From CAYLPJ01 sp964385465 (GTDB lineage: Bacteria > Planctomycetota > Phycisphaerae > SM23-33): a stretch of DNA of 64,000 nt. Below are positions 8,372-17,428 of this stretch, in pieces. Under the pieces are notes generated by a model that had not been told where the DNA came from, did no database searches, and saw only the letters and a list, made by a program, of their open reading frames with translations. The stretch covers positions 1-64,000 of the forward strand of contig CAYLPJ010000002.1 in NCBI GenBank assembly GCA_964385465.1, given 5' to 3'. A program made the translations under genes and the position numbers. The stretch's first letter is position 1. Each line of letters starts with the position of its first letter.

Positions 8372-9247
8372 ATGCTTGCGAGGGAACATGCTGCGGCCTG
8401 GCTGGCGGCTGCCCTGCTGCTGACGGCGGCGGCCACGGCGAGAGCGGACCTGATCGCCTACCTGAAGCTGGACGGCAACTCGACGGCCACCGCGACGAAC
8501 GAGGCCGGCGCCGACGCGACGCTGGAGCAGTTCGCCGCGGCCGATCTCCAGCAGCCTCCCAGCCCGGGGGCCGGATCGGCCTACTCGGTGCGGTTCGACG
8601 ACTTCGGCTCGGGCCCCTTCCGGCGGATCAACCTCGGCGGGATGGCCGAGGGCGCCGCGGCCTTGACGATCGCGATGTGGGTGAACCTGGACGCCGACCA
8701 GCTCGGCGGCGACAAGGATCACACGTTCGCGTCGATGGACACCTACGCGGCCGGGGCGAACCTGATCTTCTGGCGGGACGGGGCCGACTCATCGAACTCC
8801 GGCGGGGACAGGTCGATCGCGGCGTTGATCAACGACCGCCGCGTCGTCGGCGCCGGCGGGGCGCTGAACGGCACGGGCTGGCAGCACGTGGCGATGACGT
8901 GGGAGGCCGGGGCGACCGACGGCTTCCGGCTGTACGTCAACGGGCAGCGGACGGCCGCCCGGACGGAGGACATACCTTCCGACGACCGGATCGGCGACGC
9001 CCACCCCGGCCGGGACCTCGTTCTGGGCAACGAGCAGCAGAGCGGGGGCTCGGGGAGCAAGGACCTGGTGGGTTACATGGACGAGGTGGGCATCTGGACC
9101 GACGCCCTGCCGGGCGACTCGATCGCGGGGTTGCACGACGGGACGTACACGCCGGGGACCGCGCCGATCCCCGAGCCGGCGGCCCTGTCGCTGCTGGCGG
9201 CCGGCGGGCTGGCGCTGCTGCTCCGACGGCGACGGGCCGGCCTGTAA
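8372..9247 (+). CDS. LamG-domain protein with PEP-CTERM anchor
   Basis: 291 residues. Start ATG 8372 is preceded by GGAGGAG. A Sec signal peptide covers residues 1-25. A concanavalin-like LamG_3 domain follows ('LIAYLKLDGNSTATATNEAG', 'LTIAMWVNLDAD', 'WQHVAMTWEAG', 'FRLYVNGQ', 'GYMDEVGIW'). The C-terminus is a PEP-CTERM sorting signal: PIPEPAA, a hydrophobic helix and RRRRAG. Such proteins are cut and anchored by an exosortase, which is not encoded here, and are typically extracellular-matrix or polysaccharide-associated. Binding partner unknown. Its own promoter with a long leader is visible upstream. Confidence 0.9.
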   Translation: MLAREHAAAWLAAALLLTAAATARADLIAYLKLDGNSTATATNEAGADATLEQFAAADLQQPPSPGAGSAYSVRFDDFGSGPFRRINLGGMAEGAAALTIAMWVNLDADQLGGDKDHTFASMDTYAAGANLIFWRDGADSSNSGGDRSIAALINDRRVVGAGGALNGTGWQHVAMTWEAGATDGFRLYVNGQRTAARTEDIPSDDRIGDAHPGRDLVLGNEQQSGGSGSKDLVGYMDEVGIWTDALPGDSIAGLHDGTYTPGTAPIPEPAALSLLAAGGLALLLRRRRAGL

Positions 9248-9267
9248 GCCGACGTTCGCGCCCGGCG

Positions 9268-10095
9268 CTACAGCAGGTCTTCGGCCGCCTCGCCGAGCTG
9301 GGCGAGGGCCTTCTTCTCCAGTTGGCGGACGCGCTCGCGGGTCAGGCCGATGATCTTGCCGATCTCGCGGAATGTCCGCTGGGGCCCGTCGTGGCCGTCG
9401 AGGCCGTACCGCAGCACGAGGATCCGCCGCTGGCGTTCGGGGAGGTCCTCCAGCAGGCGGGCGACGGCGGGGCTGGTGTCGGCCTCCATGAGCGGCTTCT
9501 CCGGCGCGTCCTCGTCGCCGGAGGAGAGCATTTCCGAGAGGGCCTGGGTCTCGTCGGCGCCCATCTGCGAGGGGGCGTTGACGGCCTTGAGGCCCTGCTG
9601 GACGATGTCCGCCTTCTTGCGGCTGATCTTCAGGGCCTTGGCCATCTCCTCGACGGTCGGCGGGCGCCCGAGCTTGTTCTCCAGCTCCCGCGCCTTCCGC
9701 CGCCACTTGGTGATCAGCTTCACGAGGTAGGCGGGGATGTGGATGGGTTGGCCGGCGTTGATCATCGCCCGCTTGATCGCCTGCTTGATCCACCACGCGG
9801 CATACGTGCTGAACCGCACGCCCGCGTCGGGATCGAACTCCTCGACCGCCCGCAGCAGCCCGATATTGCCCTCGGCCACGAGGTCTCCCAGCGTCATGCC
9901 CGGGTTGCTGTAGTCCTTGGCGATCTTGACGACGAGACGGAGGTTGGCCTGGATCATCTGCTCGCGTGCGATCGGGTCGGAGTGCTCGCGGATGCGGCGG
10001 GCGAGCTGCTTCTCTTCCTTGGCCGTCAGCAGCGGCGTGGATTTGATCCTGTCCAGATACCAGCCCAGGGCCGTCTTGGACGTCGTCGTAGCCAT
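9268..10095 (-). CDS. RNA polymerase sigma-70 family factor (RpoD/RpoS-like, group 2)
   Basis: 275 residues from the ATG at 10095 with AGGAGGAA upstream. Region 1.2 is 'GWYLDRIKSTPLLTAKEEKQ'; region 2 is 'NLRLVVKIAKDYSNPGMTLGD' to 'GVRFSTYAAWWIKQAI' (core binding and -10 recognition); region 3 follows 'PIHIPAYLVKL'; region 4 ends with 'FREIGKIIGLTRERVRQLEKKAL' for -35 recognition. There is no region 1.1 or large non-conserved region, so it resembles a group 2 or short primary sigma rather than full RpoD. It is probably an alternative housekeeping or stress factor. No anti-sigma is adjacent. Confidence 0.93.
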   Translation of the reverse strand: MATTTSKTALGWYLDRIKSTPLLTAKEEKQLARRIREHSDPIAREQMIQANLRLVVKIAKDYSNPGMTLGDLVAEGNIGLLRAVEEFDPDAGVRFSTYAAWWIKQAIKRAMINAGQPIHIPAYLVKLITKWRRKARELENKLGRPPTVEEMAKALKISRKKADIVQQGLKAVNAPSQMGADETQALSEMLSSGDEDAPEKPLMEADTSPAVARLLEDLPERQRRILVLRYGLDGHDGPQRTFREIGKIIGLTRERVRQLEKKALAQLGEAAEDLL

Positions 10096-10293
10096 CACTT
10101 CCTCCTGCGATCTCCTGCGAAGCATGCGGGCGAACGGTCGTCGCCCACAGGAGATTTCGACCCGTCAGGAGGCGGACTTGAGGAAGGCGCAGCCAGCGGG
10201 AAGCCCTCCTCGGCCGACGCGCTTGCCGCCTGCCGATCGCTTGCCGCTCGCCTCTCCCCGCTTCGCCCCCCCCGCCCGCCGGGACGGGCGCGG

Positions 10294-11157
10294 TCAGTCT
10301 TCCTCGATGTACTTGCGGCTCATCAGGAAGGTGATGCGGTCGTGGATGTGCTTGGGCAGGGCCTTGCGGAGCGTCCTGCGGGCCGAGCCCATGTTCGTCC
10401 GCCGGGTGACGTGGATGATGACGAACCGCTCGCACGCCATGCCCTCCAGCACGCCGGGGAGGTCCTCGGCGTGGAGATGCTTGCCCGCCCGCGCCCGCTT
10501 GCGGTGGTCGGCCTCGAAGAACGTGCACTCGATCAGCAGCACCCGGGCGTCGCGGACGTGCGGGATGTCGCTGTAGTTGGCCGGGCCCGTGTCGCCCAGG
10601 AAGGCCACGTGCGGGACCTCGATGCGGTGGGTGATCTCGACCCCGCGGTTCTTGAGCTCGACGATCTCCGGGCCGCTGAGGCCGAGGTACTGCTCCTTGA
10701 GCTTGCGGCGGACCTCGATGACCGAGAAGCCCAGCGAACCGGGCAGGTGGCGGGTGTCGAACGCCCGCGCCAGCAGGTCGCGGCGCAGCGGGTAATCGTC
10801 CCCGGGGCGCATGGGCACGATGTTGTGCGGCGGGACGTGGCCCTCGACGGCGCCCCAGGCGGTCATCAGCCGGCGGATGGGCCCGGCCAGGCCGGCCGGG
10901 ACCAGCGCCGTGCCCCCCTCGTTGCCCTGGAAGTCCCGCTGGGCGAAGTAGTACGGCAGCCCGGCGGCGTGGTCCATGTGCCCGTGGCTGAGCAGCACGT
11001 GATCGACCGTCAGCGCCTCCCGCGGGCACTTGCCGATGTCGAACGCGACGTTCAGCTCCGGCGCGAGGATGACGGACTCCTCGCCGGCGACGCTGTACCC
11101 GGCCAGCGTGAAGTCCACCATGTCCAGTTGCGACAACCTGTACGGACGGATCACCAT
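10294..11157 (-). CDS. RNase Z-like metallo-beta-lactamase-fold hydrolase
   Basis: 287 residues. It has the zinc-binding 'LLSHGHMDHAAGLPYYF', a second His/Asp cluster in 'HVAFLGDTGPANYS', and 'VIIHVTRRTN' near the end. Its length and order match short RNase Z/ElaC-like proteins; the 'GF.V.EVRRKLKEQYLGLSG' segment is shared with ElaC-type homologues. It may be a tRNA 3' processing nuclease or a related phosphodiesterase. The usual glycine-rich exosite is not evident, so tRNase activity is unproven. Cytoplasmic. It lies upstream of, and in the same direction as, the sigma factor gene, 198 bp away, so it is probably a separate transcript. Confidence 0.82.
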   Translation of the reverse strand: MVIRPYRLSQLDMVDFTLAGYSVAGEESVILAPELNVAFDIGKCPREALTVDHVLLSHGHMDHAAGLPYYFAQRDFQGNEGGTALVPAGLAGPIRRLMTAWGAVEGHVPPHNIVPMRPGDDYPLRRDLLARAFDTRHLPGSLGFSVIEVRRKLKEQYLGLSGPEIVELKNRGVEITHRIEVPHVAFLGDTGPANYSDIPHVRDARVLLIECTFFEADHRKRARAGKHLHAEDLPGVLEGMACERFVIIHVTRRTNMGSARRTLRKALPKHIHDRITFLMSRKYIEED

Positions 11158-11272
11158 GCCAGTTCACTCACCTCTGACAAGCCGGGCAGTCTACCGCCCG
11201 GGCGCGCGGGCGGCAAACGGCAAATCCCGCGCGACAGACCTCCGACGAGATACAAGGGGCCGCTGTCCGGCG

Positions 11273-12322
11273 TCAGAGCCCGCCGGTGATCTCCTCAAGC
11301 AGCCGGAAGAAACCGCGCTTGCGGTCGGAGTTGGTGCCCCAGTCCGTCGGGACCGACTGGTAGCCCTGCTCGAAGCCCTCGCCTTCCTTCCGCCAGTCGA
11401 ACAGGCCCCAGCCGGCGCGGCGGCTGACGGCCGCGATCATGTTGTTGTCGTCGGCGTCGAAGTCGAAGTGGTCGTCCTCGTTGAACAGCACGGGCTGGCC
11501 GCGGAAGCTCGGCCGGGCGCGGGTCTCGTCGACCATCTCGCGGATGCGGTCGGGGTCGCCCACACCGTTGCCGTGCAGCAGCAGGAAGTCGGCGGCGTCG
11601 ACGAGGTTGTCGGGCGGCACGGCCCCGCCGCCCATGCTGGCCGAGACGAGCAGCCGCCCGGCGGGGGCGTCGACCTTGCCCTCGGACCGCTGCCGCACGC
11701 GGGCGACGAGCTCGTGGACGCGGGGCGGCTTGACGGCGTCCCAGCGGTACTTGGGCACGTTGACCTCGTTGGCGATCTCGACGACGACGTTGGTATAGCC
11801 CTCGTCGAGCAGCCAGTCGGTGGCGTTGTCCAGCGCGGCGATCAGCGAGCCCTCGTCGCTGAAGCGGTACTCCTGCCCGAAGTAGAAGATGCCCACGATG
11901 GGGACCATGCCCAGCTCGTCGGCGCGGTCCAGCACGCGGCGCATGCGGGCGCAGTAGTCCTCCCGCAGCGTGCCGTCCACCTCGAACGCCGAGTTGTACC
12001 ACGGCTGGTGACGGCTGTAGCCGCGGGGGCTGCCGCCCTGGAAGTTCACCGTGAAGCCGACCAGCCCGGCCCGCCGCCACGCGGGCATCATCTCCAGGAA
12101 CCCCCGCACGTTCCGCTCGGGGTCCCACGGGCCGTCGGGATAGTCCCACATGCCGCGCGTCTCCGCGTTGCGGTCGTCGAAGGTCGCCTGGATCAGCCGG
12201 GCGTTCATCAGCAGGCCCGAGACGTCCATCCCCCGCCACGCGCGGCCTTCGTACGTCCGCCGCCCGTTGACCCGGAACGCGTCGCCCGCGATGCTCACCA
12301 CCGTCTGTCTTGCCATCATCAT
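11273..12322 (-). CDS. GH5-like TIM-barrel protein (putative glycoside hydrolase)
   Basis: 349 residues. The core is a clan GH-A-like barrel: 'GLVGFTVNFQGGSP', 'LGMVPIVGIFYFGQ', 'VVVEIANEVN' (Asn185-Glu186, the position of the acid/base pair) and 'PVLFNEDDHF' (Glu282, possible nucleophile). There is no signal peptide, so it would act in the cytoplasm, which is unusual for a polysaccharidase. Three ATGs follow AGGAG; the third, at 12316, has the best spacing. Substrate unknown. It stands alone between the RNase Z-like gene and a transporter, both in the same orientation. Confidence 0.7.
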   Translation of the reverse strand: MMMARQTVVSIAGDAFRVNGRRTYEGRAWRGMDVSGLLMNARLIQATFDDRNAETRGMWDYPDGPWDPERNVRGFLEMMPAWRRAGLVGFTVNFQGGSPRGYSRHQPWYNSAFEVDGTLREDYCARMRRVLDRADELGMVPIVGIFYFGQEYRFSDEGSLIAALDNATDWLLDEGYTNVVVEIANEVNVPKYRWDAVKPPRVHELVARVRQRSEGKVDAPAGRLLVSASMGGGAVPPDNLVDAADFLLLHGNGVGDPDRIREMVDETRARPSFRGQPVLFNEDDHFDFDADDNNMIAAVSRRAGWGLFDWRKEGEGFEQGYQSVPTDWGTNSDRKRGFFRLLEEITGGL

Positions 12323-12386
12323 GCTCCTGTCATCGATTCGCGTAAAGACGCGCCGAGGCCGGAAGGGATGAACGCTGACCCCCCCC

Positions 12387-13451
12387 CTATCCGCCCACCG
12401 CCCCGCTGTGGGCCAGGAGGATCACCAGCGTGACGGTCACCGGGGCCAGCAGCGTCGAGTACAGCACCGCGCGGGCGGCGAAGTCCGGGTGGTTGTCGAA
12501 CTCCAGGCACATGAGCATGGAGTTGACGGCCGTGGGGCTGGAGGTGCTGATCAGCAACACCTGGGCGATGAACCCCTCGAGCCCGAAGACGTAGATGATG
12601 CCCAGCCCCAGCGCCGGGCCGATCAGCAGGCGTATGAAGACGCTGAGGGCGACGGGATCGCGCTTGTTCCCCTCGCCGTCGTCTCCCTCTCCGTCGCCGC
12701 CGGCGGCCTGGCGGCGAACGGTGCCCAACTGCGCCCCCAGCGTCACCAGCGCCACGCCGATGAACGCGCCGCGGATGTACAGCATGGTCTGCCAGAACGG
12801 GCGGACGGCCTCGGCGACGTCGGCGGCGTGTTCGCCGAGCAGGCTCCGCACCTGGATGGTGACCACCGCCGCCAGCAGGGCGTAGATGGGCGGCAGGCGG
12901 AGGATGTGCCCGAGGTTCTGGCGCAGCGTCTGGCGCCCGCGCCCGCCGGAGGCCGCCAGCATCACGCCGATCGTGAAGCCGACGAAGTTCTGCGGCACCA
13001 TCACGAAGACCTGCAGGGACTGCGCCGTCGCCCCCATCCCCGCCGATCGGAAGGCCAGGTCCTGAAGCGGCAGGCCGAAGTTGCCGGAGTTGTAGAACAT
13101 GGTCGTCATCAGCAGCGCGTTTCGCCGGTCGCGGGGCACGCCGCGCGCCGCGGCCGCCAGCCAGGCCACCGACGCCAGGGCGGCCATCATCCCCAGCGAG
13201 AAGACCACGACGGTGAGCACCTGGTCGGCGGTGACGCGTGCGACGACCAGCCCGGTGTAGATCACGCCGGGGACGACGAGGTAGAAGTTCAGCCGCCGGA
13301 GGGTGAACATGTCCAGCCCGCCGAAGCGTTGCAGCGCATAGCCGATGGCGGCCAGCAGGAGGATGGGCAGGACGATCTGGTAGAAGATCGTCGCCAGGCG
13401 GAGCGGCACGTCGAGCCACCCGGCGGCGAGAATGTCGGCTGCGGCTACCAT
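12387..13451 (-). CDS. AEC-family (auxin efflux carrier-like) transporter
   Basis: 354 residues from the ATG at 13451. About ten hydrophobic segments are visible in two halves, starting with 'IFYQIVLPILLLAAIGYALQ'. The family elements 'RRLNFYLVVPGVIYTGLV' and 'NSGNFGLPL' are typical of Mem_trans permeases. The last helices carry 'TSSPTAVNSMLMCLEF', matching the second repeat. A cytoplasmic charged loop ('GDGEGDDGEGNKRDP') separates the halves. AEC proteins export or import small organic anions; no substrate can be assigned. Inner membrane. Confidence 0.9.
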   Translation of the reverse strand: MVAAADILAAGWLDVPLRLATIFYQIVLPILLLAAIGYALQRFGGLDMFTLRRLNFYLVVPGVIYTGLVVARVTADQVLTVVVFSLGMMAALASVAWLAAAARGVPRDRRNALLMTTMFYNSGNFGLPLQDLAFRSAGMGATAQSLQVFVMVPQNFVGFTIGVMLAASGGRGRQTLRQNLGHILRLPPIYALLAAVVTIQVRSLLGEHAADVAEAVRPFWQTMLYIRGAFIGVALVTLGAQLGTVRRQAAGGDGEGDDGEGNKRDPVALSVFIRLLIGPALGLGIIYVFGLEGFIAQVLLISTSSPTAVNSMLMCLEFDNHPDFAARAVLYSTLLAPVTVTLVILLAHSGAVGG

Positions 13452-13663
13452 GGGTGCGTACTGTAGCGGCGGGCGCGTCGCGTGGAAAGCGAACGCCGCC
13501 GGCGGTCGTGCGACCGGGGCGCCGCCCCGGGTCGGCCGGGCAACCCCGCCCGACCGTTTCGGCATCCGGGGCTTTCCTCCGGCGCGGAATTGCCCTAGGA
13601 TCGACGCTCGCCTTCCCGACGCCGATCCGCGGGGAGGTCGTCCATTGCACAGGAGCTTGAATC

Positions 13664-16648
13664 ATGGCCGACAAGGGCGGCAAGAACGTCTACAAGGACA
13701 CGTTGAACCTGCCGAAGACCGACTTCGACATGCGGGCGGGGCTGCTGAAGAAGGAGCCCGTCCTCCAGCAGCGGTGGCACGAGGAGGACCTGTACGGGCG
13801 GATCCGCCGCCAGCGCGACGGGGCCGACCGGTTCGTCCTCCACGACGGCCCGCCGTACGCCAACGGCAACATCCACATGGGCACGGCGCTGAACAAGGTG
13901 CTCAAGGACATGGTCGTGCGGGTCAAGACCATGGCCGGACTGGACGCACCGTACGTCCCCGGCTGGGACTGCCACGGCCTGCCCATCGAGGACAAGGTGA
14001 TGAAAGAGCTCGGCGGGGCCGCCCGCGAGATGTCGCCGATCGACATCCGCGCCCGCTGCCGCGACTACGCCGAGCGGTTCGCCGGGCTCCAGAGCGAGCA
14101 GTTCCAGCGCCTCGGCGTGATCGGACAGTTCGACGACCCGTACATCACCATGAACCCGCGCTACGAGGCGGCCGTGCTGGAGGTCTTCGCCCGGCTGGTC
14201 GAGGGGGGGCTGGTCTACCGCCAGCTCAAGCCGGTGCACTGGTCGATCGAGAACCGCACGGCCCTGGCCGACGCGGAGCTGGAGTACCACGACCGCGAGG
14301 ACCCCAGCGTGTACGTCGGCTTCCGGGTCGAAGGCGGGAGCGTCGGCGTGCTCGGCGCCGCCGGGGGGGCCGTCCCCGCCCTTCTCGTCTGGACCACCAC
14401 GCCGTGGACGCTGCCGGCGAACCTGGCCGTCGCGGTCCACCCGGGCTTCACCTACGCGGTCGTCCGCGCCGAGACCGCCGACGGCCCGCGGCTGTTCGTC
14501 CTGGCCGAGAAGCTCGTCGAGACCGTCTTCCAGACCGTCGGGGAGAACCGCGAAGGCGGCGTGACGAGCCACGAGGTGGTCGGCAAGCTTGCCGGGCAGG
14601 AACTGCTCGACGCCGGGCTGACCTACGCCCACCCCCTGATCGAGGGCAAGACCTGCCCGCTGGTGGCGGCCGACTATGTCACGCTGGACGAGGGCACGGG
14701 CCTGGTCCACACCGCCCCGGGCCACGGTGCGGAGGATTACGGCACGGCGCTTCGCTGCGGGCTGGAGATCTACTGCCCGGTTCGGGCGGACGGCACGTTC
14801 GACGAGACGGCGCCGGAGTTCCTCCGCGGGCTGACGGTCTGGCAGGCGAACCCGAAGGTGGTCGAGCACCTCACGGCCGCGGGCGACCTGCTGCTGGAGA
14901 CGCCCGTCCGCCACTCCTACCCGCACGACTGGCGGAGCAAGACGCCGACGATCTTCCGCGCGACCGAGCAGTGGTTCATTTCGGTGGACCGCCACACCGC
15001 CGACGGCGGCCCGTCGCTGCGCCGGATGGCGATGGACGCCTGCCGCCGCGAGACCGACGACGGCGGCGTCGAGTTCATCCCCGCGTGGGGCCGCAACCGC
15101 ATCGCCGGCATGCTGGAGAGCCGCCCGGACTGGTGCATCTCCCGCCAGCGGACCTGGGGCCTGCCCATCCCGGCGTTCTTCACCGAGGACGGCCAGCCGC
15201 TGCTGACGCCCGCCAGCGTCCGCGCCGTGGCGCGGACCGTCGCCGAGAAAGGCTCCGACGCGTGGTACACCCTCTCGCCGGCGGACCTGCTGGAAGGCTA
15301 CGACCCCGCCGACGACCCGGACGTCGAAGACGCCGCGGCCTTCGCCCCCGAGCGCCTGACGGCCGGGCGGGACATCTTCGACGTGTGGTTCGAAAGCGGC
15401 TCGAGCTGGTCGGCGGTGGCGCTGGCCCGCGGGCTGGTGGACGACCTGCCGGTGGAACTGTACCTCGAGGGCTCGGACCAGCATCGCGGCTGGTTCCAGC
15501 TCTCCCTGCTGCCGGCGCTGGGCGCCCGCGGGCTGGCGCCTTTCGCCACGGTGCTGACCCACGGCTTCGTCGTCACCGAGGACGGCTACAAGATGAGCAA
15601 GTCGCTGGGCAACGCCATCGACGTCATCGAGCAGCTCGACCGCCGCGGCGCGGACATCCTGCGCCTGTGGATCGCCAGCCAGAACTACCAGGACGACGTG
15701 CGGTGCAGCGAGAAGCTCATCGCCCAGGCCGAGGACGCCTACCGCAAGATCCGCAACACCCTGCGGTTCTGCATGGGTGCCTGCGCGGACTTCTCCCCCG
15801 CCGACGCCGTCGAGCCCGCCGACCACTCGGTGGACCGGTGGATGCTCCTGGAGCTCCACCAGCTCATCCGCGACGTCCGCGAGGCCTTCGACGGCTACGA
15901 GTTCCACCGCGCCACGAGGCTCATCTACGAGTTCTGCACCGTGCAGGCCTCCAGCGTGTATCTCTCGGCCGTCAAGGACCGGCTGTACTGCGAGAGCCCC
16001 AACGCGGTCCGCCGGCGGGCGAGCCAGACGGTCATCCACCAGGTGCTGGACGTGCTGGTGCGGCTGCTGGCGCCGATCATGCCGCACACGGCCGAGGAGG
16101 CCTGGCAGCACATCCCCGCCCGCGGCGAAGCCGAACCGGACAGCGTTCACCTCGCCGCCCTGCCCGAGGTCGACGAGGAGATGCTCGACATGGCCGAGGC
16201 CCTGCGCATCGTCAACGAGGACGCCGCCGACGCCAGCACGCCCGACGAGCTCGCCGTCGGGGCCGACTGGATCTGGCAGCGGCTGATGGACCTCCGCGGC
16301 GAGGGGCTGATCAAGCTGGAGGCCCTCCGCAACGCCGGCGTCAAGAACCCGCTCGACGCCGAGGCGGTCTTCCGCGTCCGCGGCGACGACGCGGCCAACC
16401 GGCGGCTTATCGAGACCTACCTCCACGAGATGGAGGACCTGCTGGGCGTCGGCTACGCCCGGATCGAGGCCGACGACGACCTGCCCGACGACAGGTCCCT
16501 GGACGTGGACGTCTTCGACACGCGAGAGAAATACGACCGCTGCGCCCGAAGCTGGAAACGCCGCCCGGACGTCGGCAGCAACGAGAGCTACCCGGACCTC
16601 TCGGCCCGCGACGCCGCCGTGATGGAGGAACTCTCCGCCGGCGGATAG
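13664..16648 (+). CDS. ileS: isoleucyl-tRNA synthetase
   Basis: 994 residues with AGGAG nine bases before the ATG. The class I signature 'PYANGNIHMG' is at 64-73 and KMSKS ('DGYKMSKSLGNAID') at about 643. The editing domain contains 'VWTTTPWTLPANLAVAVHP' and 'GTGLVHTAPGHGAEDYG'. The anticodon-binding domain follows 'RFCMGACADF'. The C-terminus 'YDRCARSWKRRPDVGSNESY' corresponds to the usual zinc knuckle, but three of the four cysteines are missing. The enzyme charges tRNA-Ile. The downstream gene follows after 15 bp and is probably co-transcribed. Confidence 0.98.
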   Translation: MADKGGKNVYKDTLNLPKTDFDMRAGLLKKEPVLQQRWHEEDLYGRIRRQRDGADRFVLHDGPPYANGNIHMGTALNKVLKDMVVRVKTMAGLDAPYVPGWDCHGLPIEDKVMKELGGAAREMSPIDIRARCRDYAERFAGLQSEQFQRLGVIGQFDDPYITMNPRYEAAVLEVFARLVEGGLVYRQLKPVHWSIENRTALADAELEYHDREDPSVYVGFRVEGGSVGVLGAAGGAVPALLVWTTTPWTLPANLAVAVHPGFTYAVVRAETADGPRLFVLAEKLVETVFQTVGENREGGVTSHEVVGKLAGQELLDAGLTYAHPLIEGKTCPLVAADYVTLDEGTGLVHTAPGHGAEDYGTALRCGLEIYCPVRADGTFDETAPEFLRGLTVWQANPKVVEHLTAAGDLLLETPVRHSYPHDWRSKTPTIFRATEQWFISVDRHTADGGPSLRRMAMDACRRETDDGGVEFIPAWGRNRIAGMLESRPDWCISRQRTWGLPIPAFFTEDGQPLLTPASVRAVARTVAEKGSDAWYTLSPADLLEGYDPADDPDVEDAAAFAPERLTAGRDIFDVWFESGSSWSAVALARGLVDDLPVELYLEGSDQHRGWFQLSLLPALGARGLAPFATVLTHGFVVTEDGYKMSKSLGNAIDVIEQLDRRGADILRLWIASQNYQDDVRCSEKLIAQAEDAYRKIRNTLRFCMGACADFSPADAVEPADHSVDRWMLLELHQLIRDVREAFDGYEFHRATRLIYEFCTVQASSVYLSAVKDRLYCESPNAVRRRASQTVIHQVLDVLVRLLAPIMPHTAEEAWQHIPARGEAEPDSVHLAALPEVDEEMLDMAEALRIVNEDAADASTPDELAVGADWIWQRLMDLRGEGLIKLEALRNAGVKNPLDAEAVFRVRGDDAANRRLIETYLHEMEDLLGVGYARIEADDDLPDDRSLDVDVFDTREKYDRCARSWKRRPDVGSNESYPDLSARDAAVMEELSAGG

Positions 16649-16663
16649 AGGGGACAAGGAGAC

Positions 16664-17287
16664 ATGGACATGATGGGCATCGGGATTCTGGCGCTGCTGT
16701 TCCTGTTGCCGGTACTGACGGGCATCGCCGGCGTGGTGCTGTTCATCGTCGGGCTGGTCAAGAAGCGTGCGGCCCTGTGGGGCAGCGGCATCGCCCTGTC
16801 GGGGATATCGATCCTGATGCTGGTCGTCGGGTTCGGCCTGGCGATGTTCTCGGCGGTCAGCTCCGTCCAGCGGATGGCCCGCGCGCCCGGCGGGACGACA
16901 AGGCCGGCCGTATTCCAGGGCCTCGGGGCCCAAGACATGTTCGCCCGCTTCTCGGGCGTGAAGCTGCCTCCGGGCTGCGACGTGGTGCACTCCTCCAGCG
17001 GCAGCGGCACGAGCGGGCGGCGGTTCGCCCTGCGCGCCCGCACGCCGGACACCTTCGACGCGTTTCTGGCCTCGCATTTCCAGCCGGCCGGCTGGGACGA
17101 CGTCCGCGGGACGTTCACGCATCCGGACCTGCTGGGCAAGGGCATCTGGTCGAGGGCCGACGTGACGGGCAAGACCTGCTACCGCCTTGCCCCGCCCCGC
17201 GCCGGGGGCGGGGTGTACGTCCACATCGTCTACGACCCGAACCGCGATCTCGCCTGGATTGCCGGGGGCGACAGCGGCCCGCCGTAG
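16664..17287 (+). CDS. small membrane protein of unknown function
   Basis: 207 residues; ATG preceded by AAGGAGA. Two transmembrane helices (about residues 5-31 and 38-62) are joined by a basic 'KKR' loop. The remaining about 140 residues form a soluble domain ('GVKLPPGCDVVHSSSG', 'FDAFLASHFQPAGWDDV') with a DUF-like alpha/beta look. No motif recognised. It follows ileS by 15 bp, so probably the same transcript; no functional link is implied. Confidence 0.7.
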   Translation: MDMMGIGILALLFLLPVLTGIAGVVLFIVGLVKKRAALWGSGIALSGISILMLVVGFGLAMFSAVSSVQRMARAPGGTTRPAVFQGLGAQDMFARFSGVKLPPGCDVVHSSSGSGTSGRRFALRARTPDTFDAFLASHFQPAGWDDVRGTFTHPDLLGKGIWSRADVTGKTCYRLAPPRAGGGVYVHIVYDPNRDLAWIAGGDSGPP

Positions 17288-17294
17288 CGTCGGG

Positions 17295-17306
17295 GCCCCC
17301 GCGGGG
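17295..17306. terminator. GC palindrome after the ileS operon
   Basis: CCCCCGCGGGGG is a perfect 12-bp palindrome 8 nt downstream of the stop codon. There is no U-tract on the plus strand. It may end the ileS transcript. Confidence 0.3.
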
Positions 17307-17343
17307 GAAGTAGCACAAAAAAAGTACGAGAAACTTGCCGCAG

Positions 17344-17357
17344 TTGACCTGTGTCAA
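17344..17357 (+). promoter_or_regulatory. FNR/HcpR-type palindrome upstream of the ferredoxin-hcp operon
   Basis: TTGAC-CTGT-GTCAA is a perfect inverted repeat with a 4-nt spacer. It matches the half-sites recognised by CRP/FNR-family regulators; HcpR-regulated hcp genes in other bacteria carry TTGAC/GTCAA half-sites. Its centre (17350.5) lies exactly 41.5 bp before the start inferred from the -10 box at 17380-17385. This is the class II activator position. Confidence 0.7.
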
Positions 17358-17379
17358 GGTTCGCGCCGCCGCAGACGGG

Positions 17380-17385
17380 CATAAT
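17380..17385 (+). promoter_or_regulatory. -10 box of the ferredoxin-hcp promoter
   Basis: CATAAT (5/6 match to TATAAT). No -35 box is visible; the palindrome at 17344-17357 occupies that place, as expected of an activator-dependent promoter. The implied start is near 17392, which excludes the in-frame ATG at 17384 and favours the ATG at 17429. Confidence 0.55.
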
Positions 17386-17428
17386 GGGGTGCGTTGACGA
17401 AACAGACACCCCGGCCCCCGAGGCGACC

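Noticed and set aside
13595..17224. Long open frame on the minus strand opposite ileS (about 1209 codons).
   Set aside because: It is the mirror of the GC-rich ileS and neighbour frame, composed of Val/Leu/Gly/Arg repeats typical of antisense shadow frames, with no motif.
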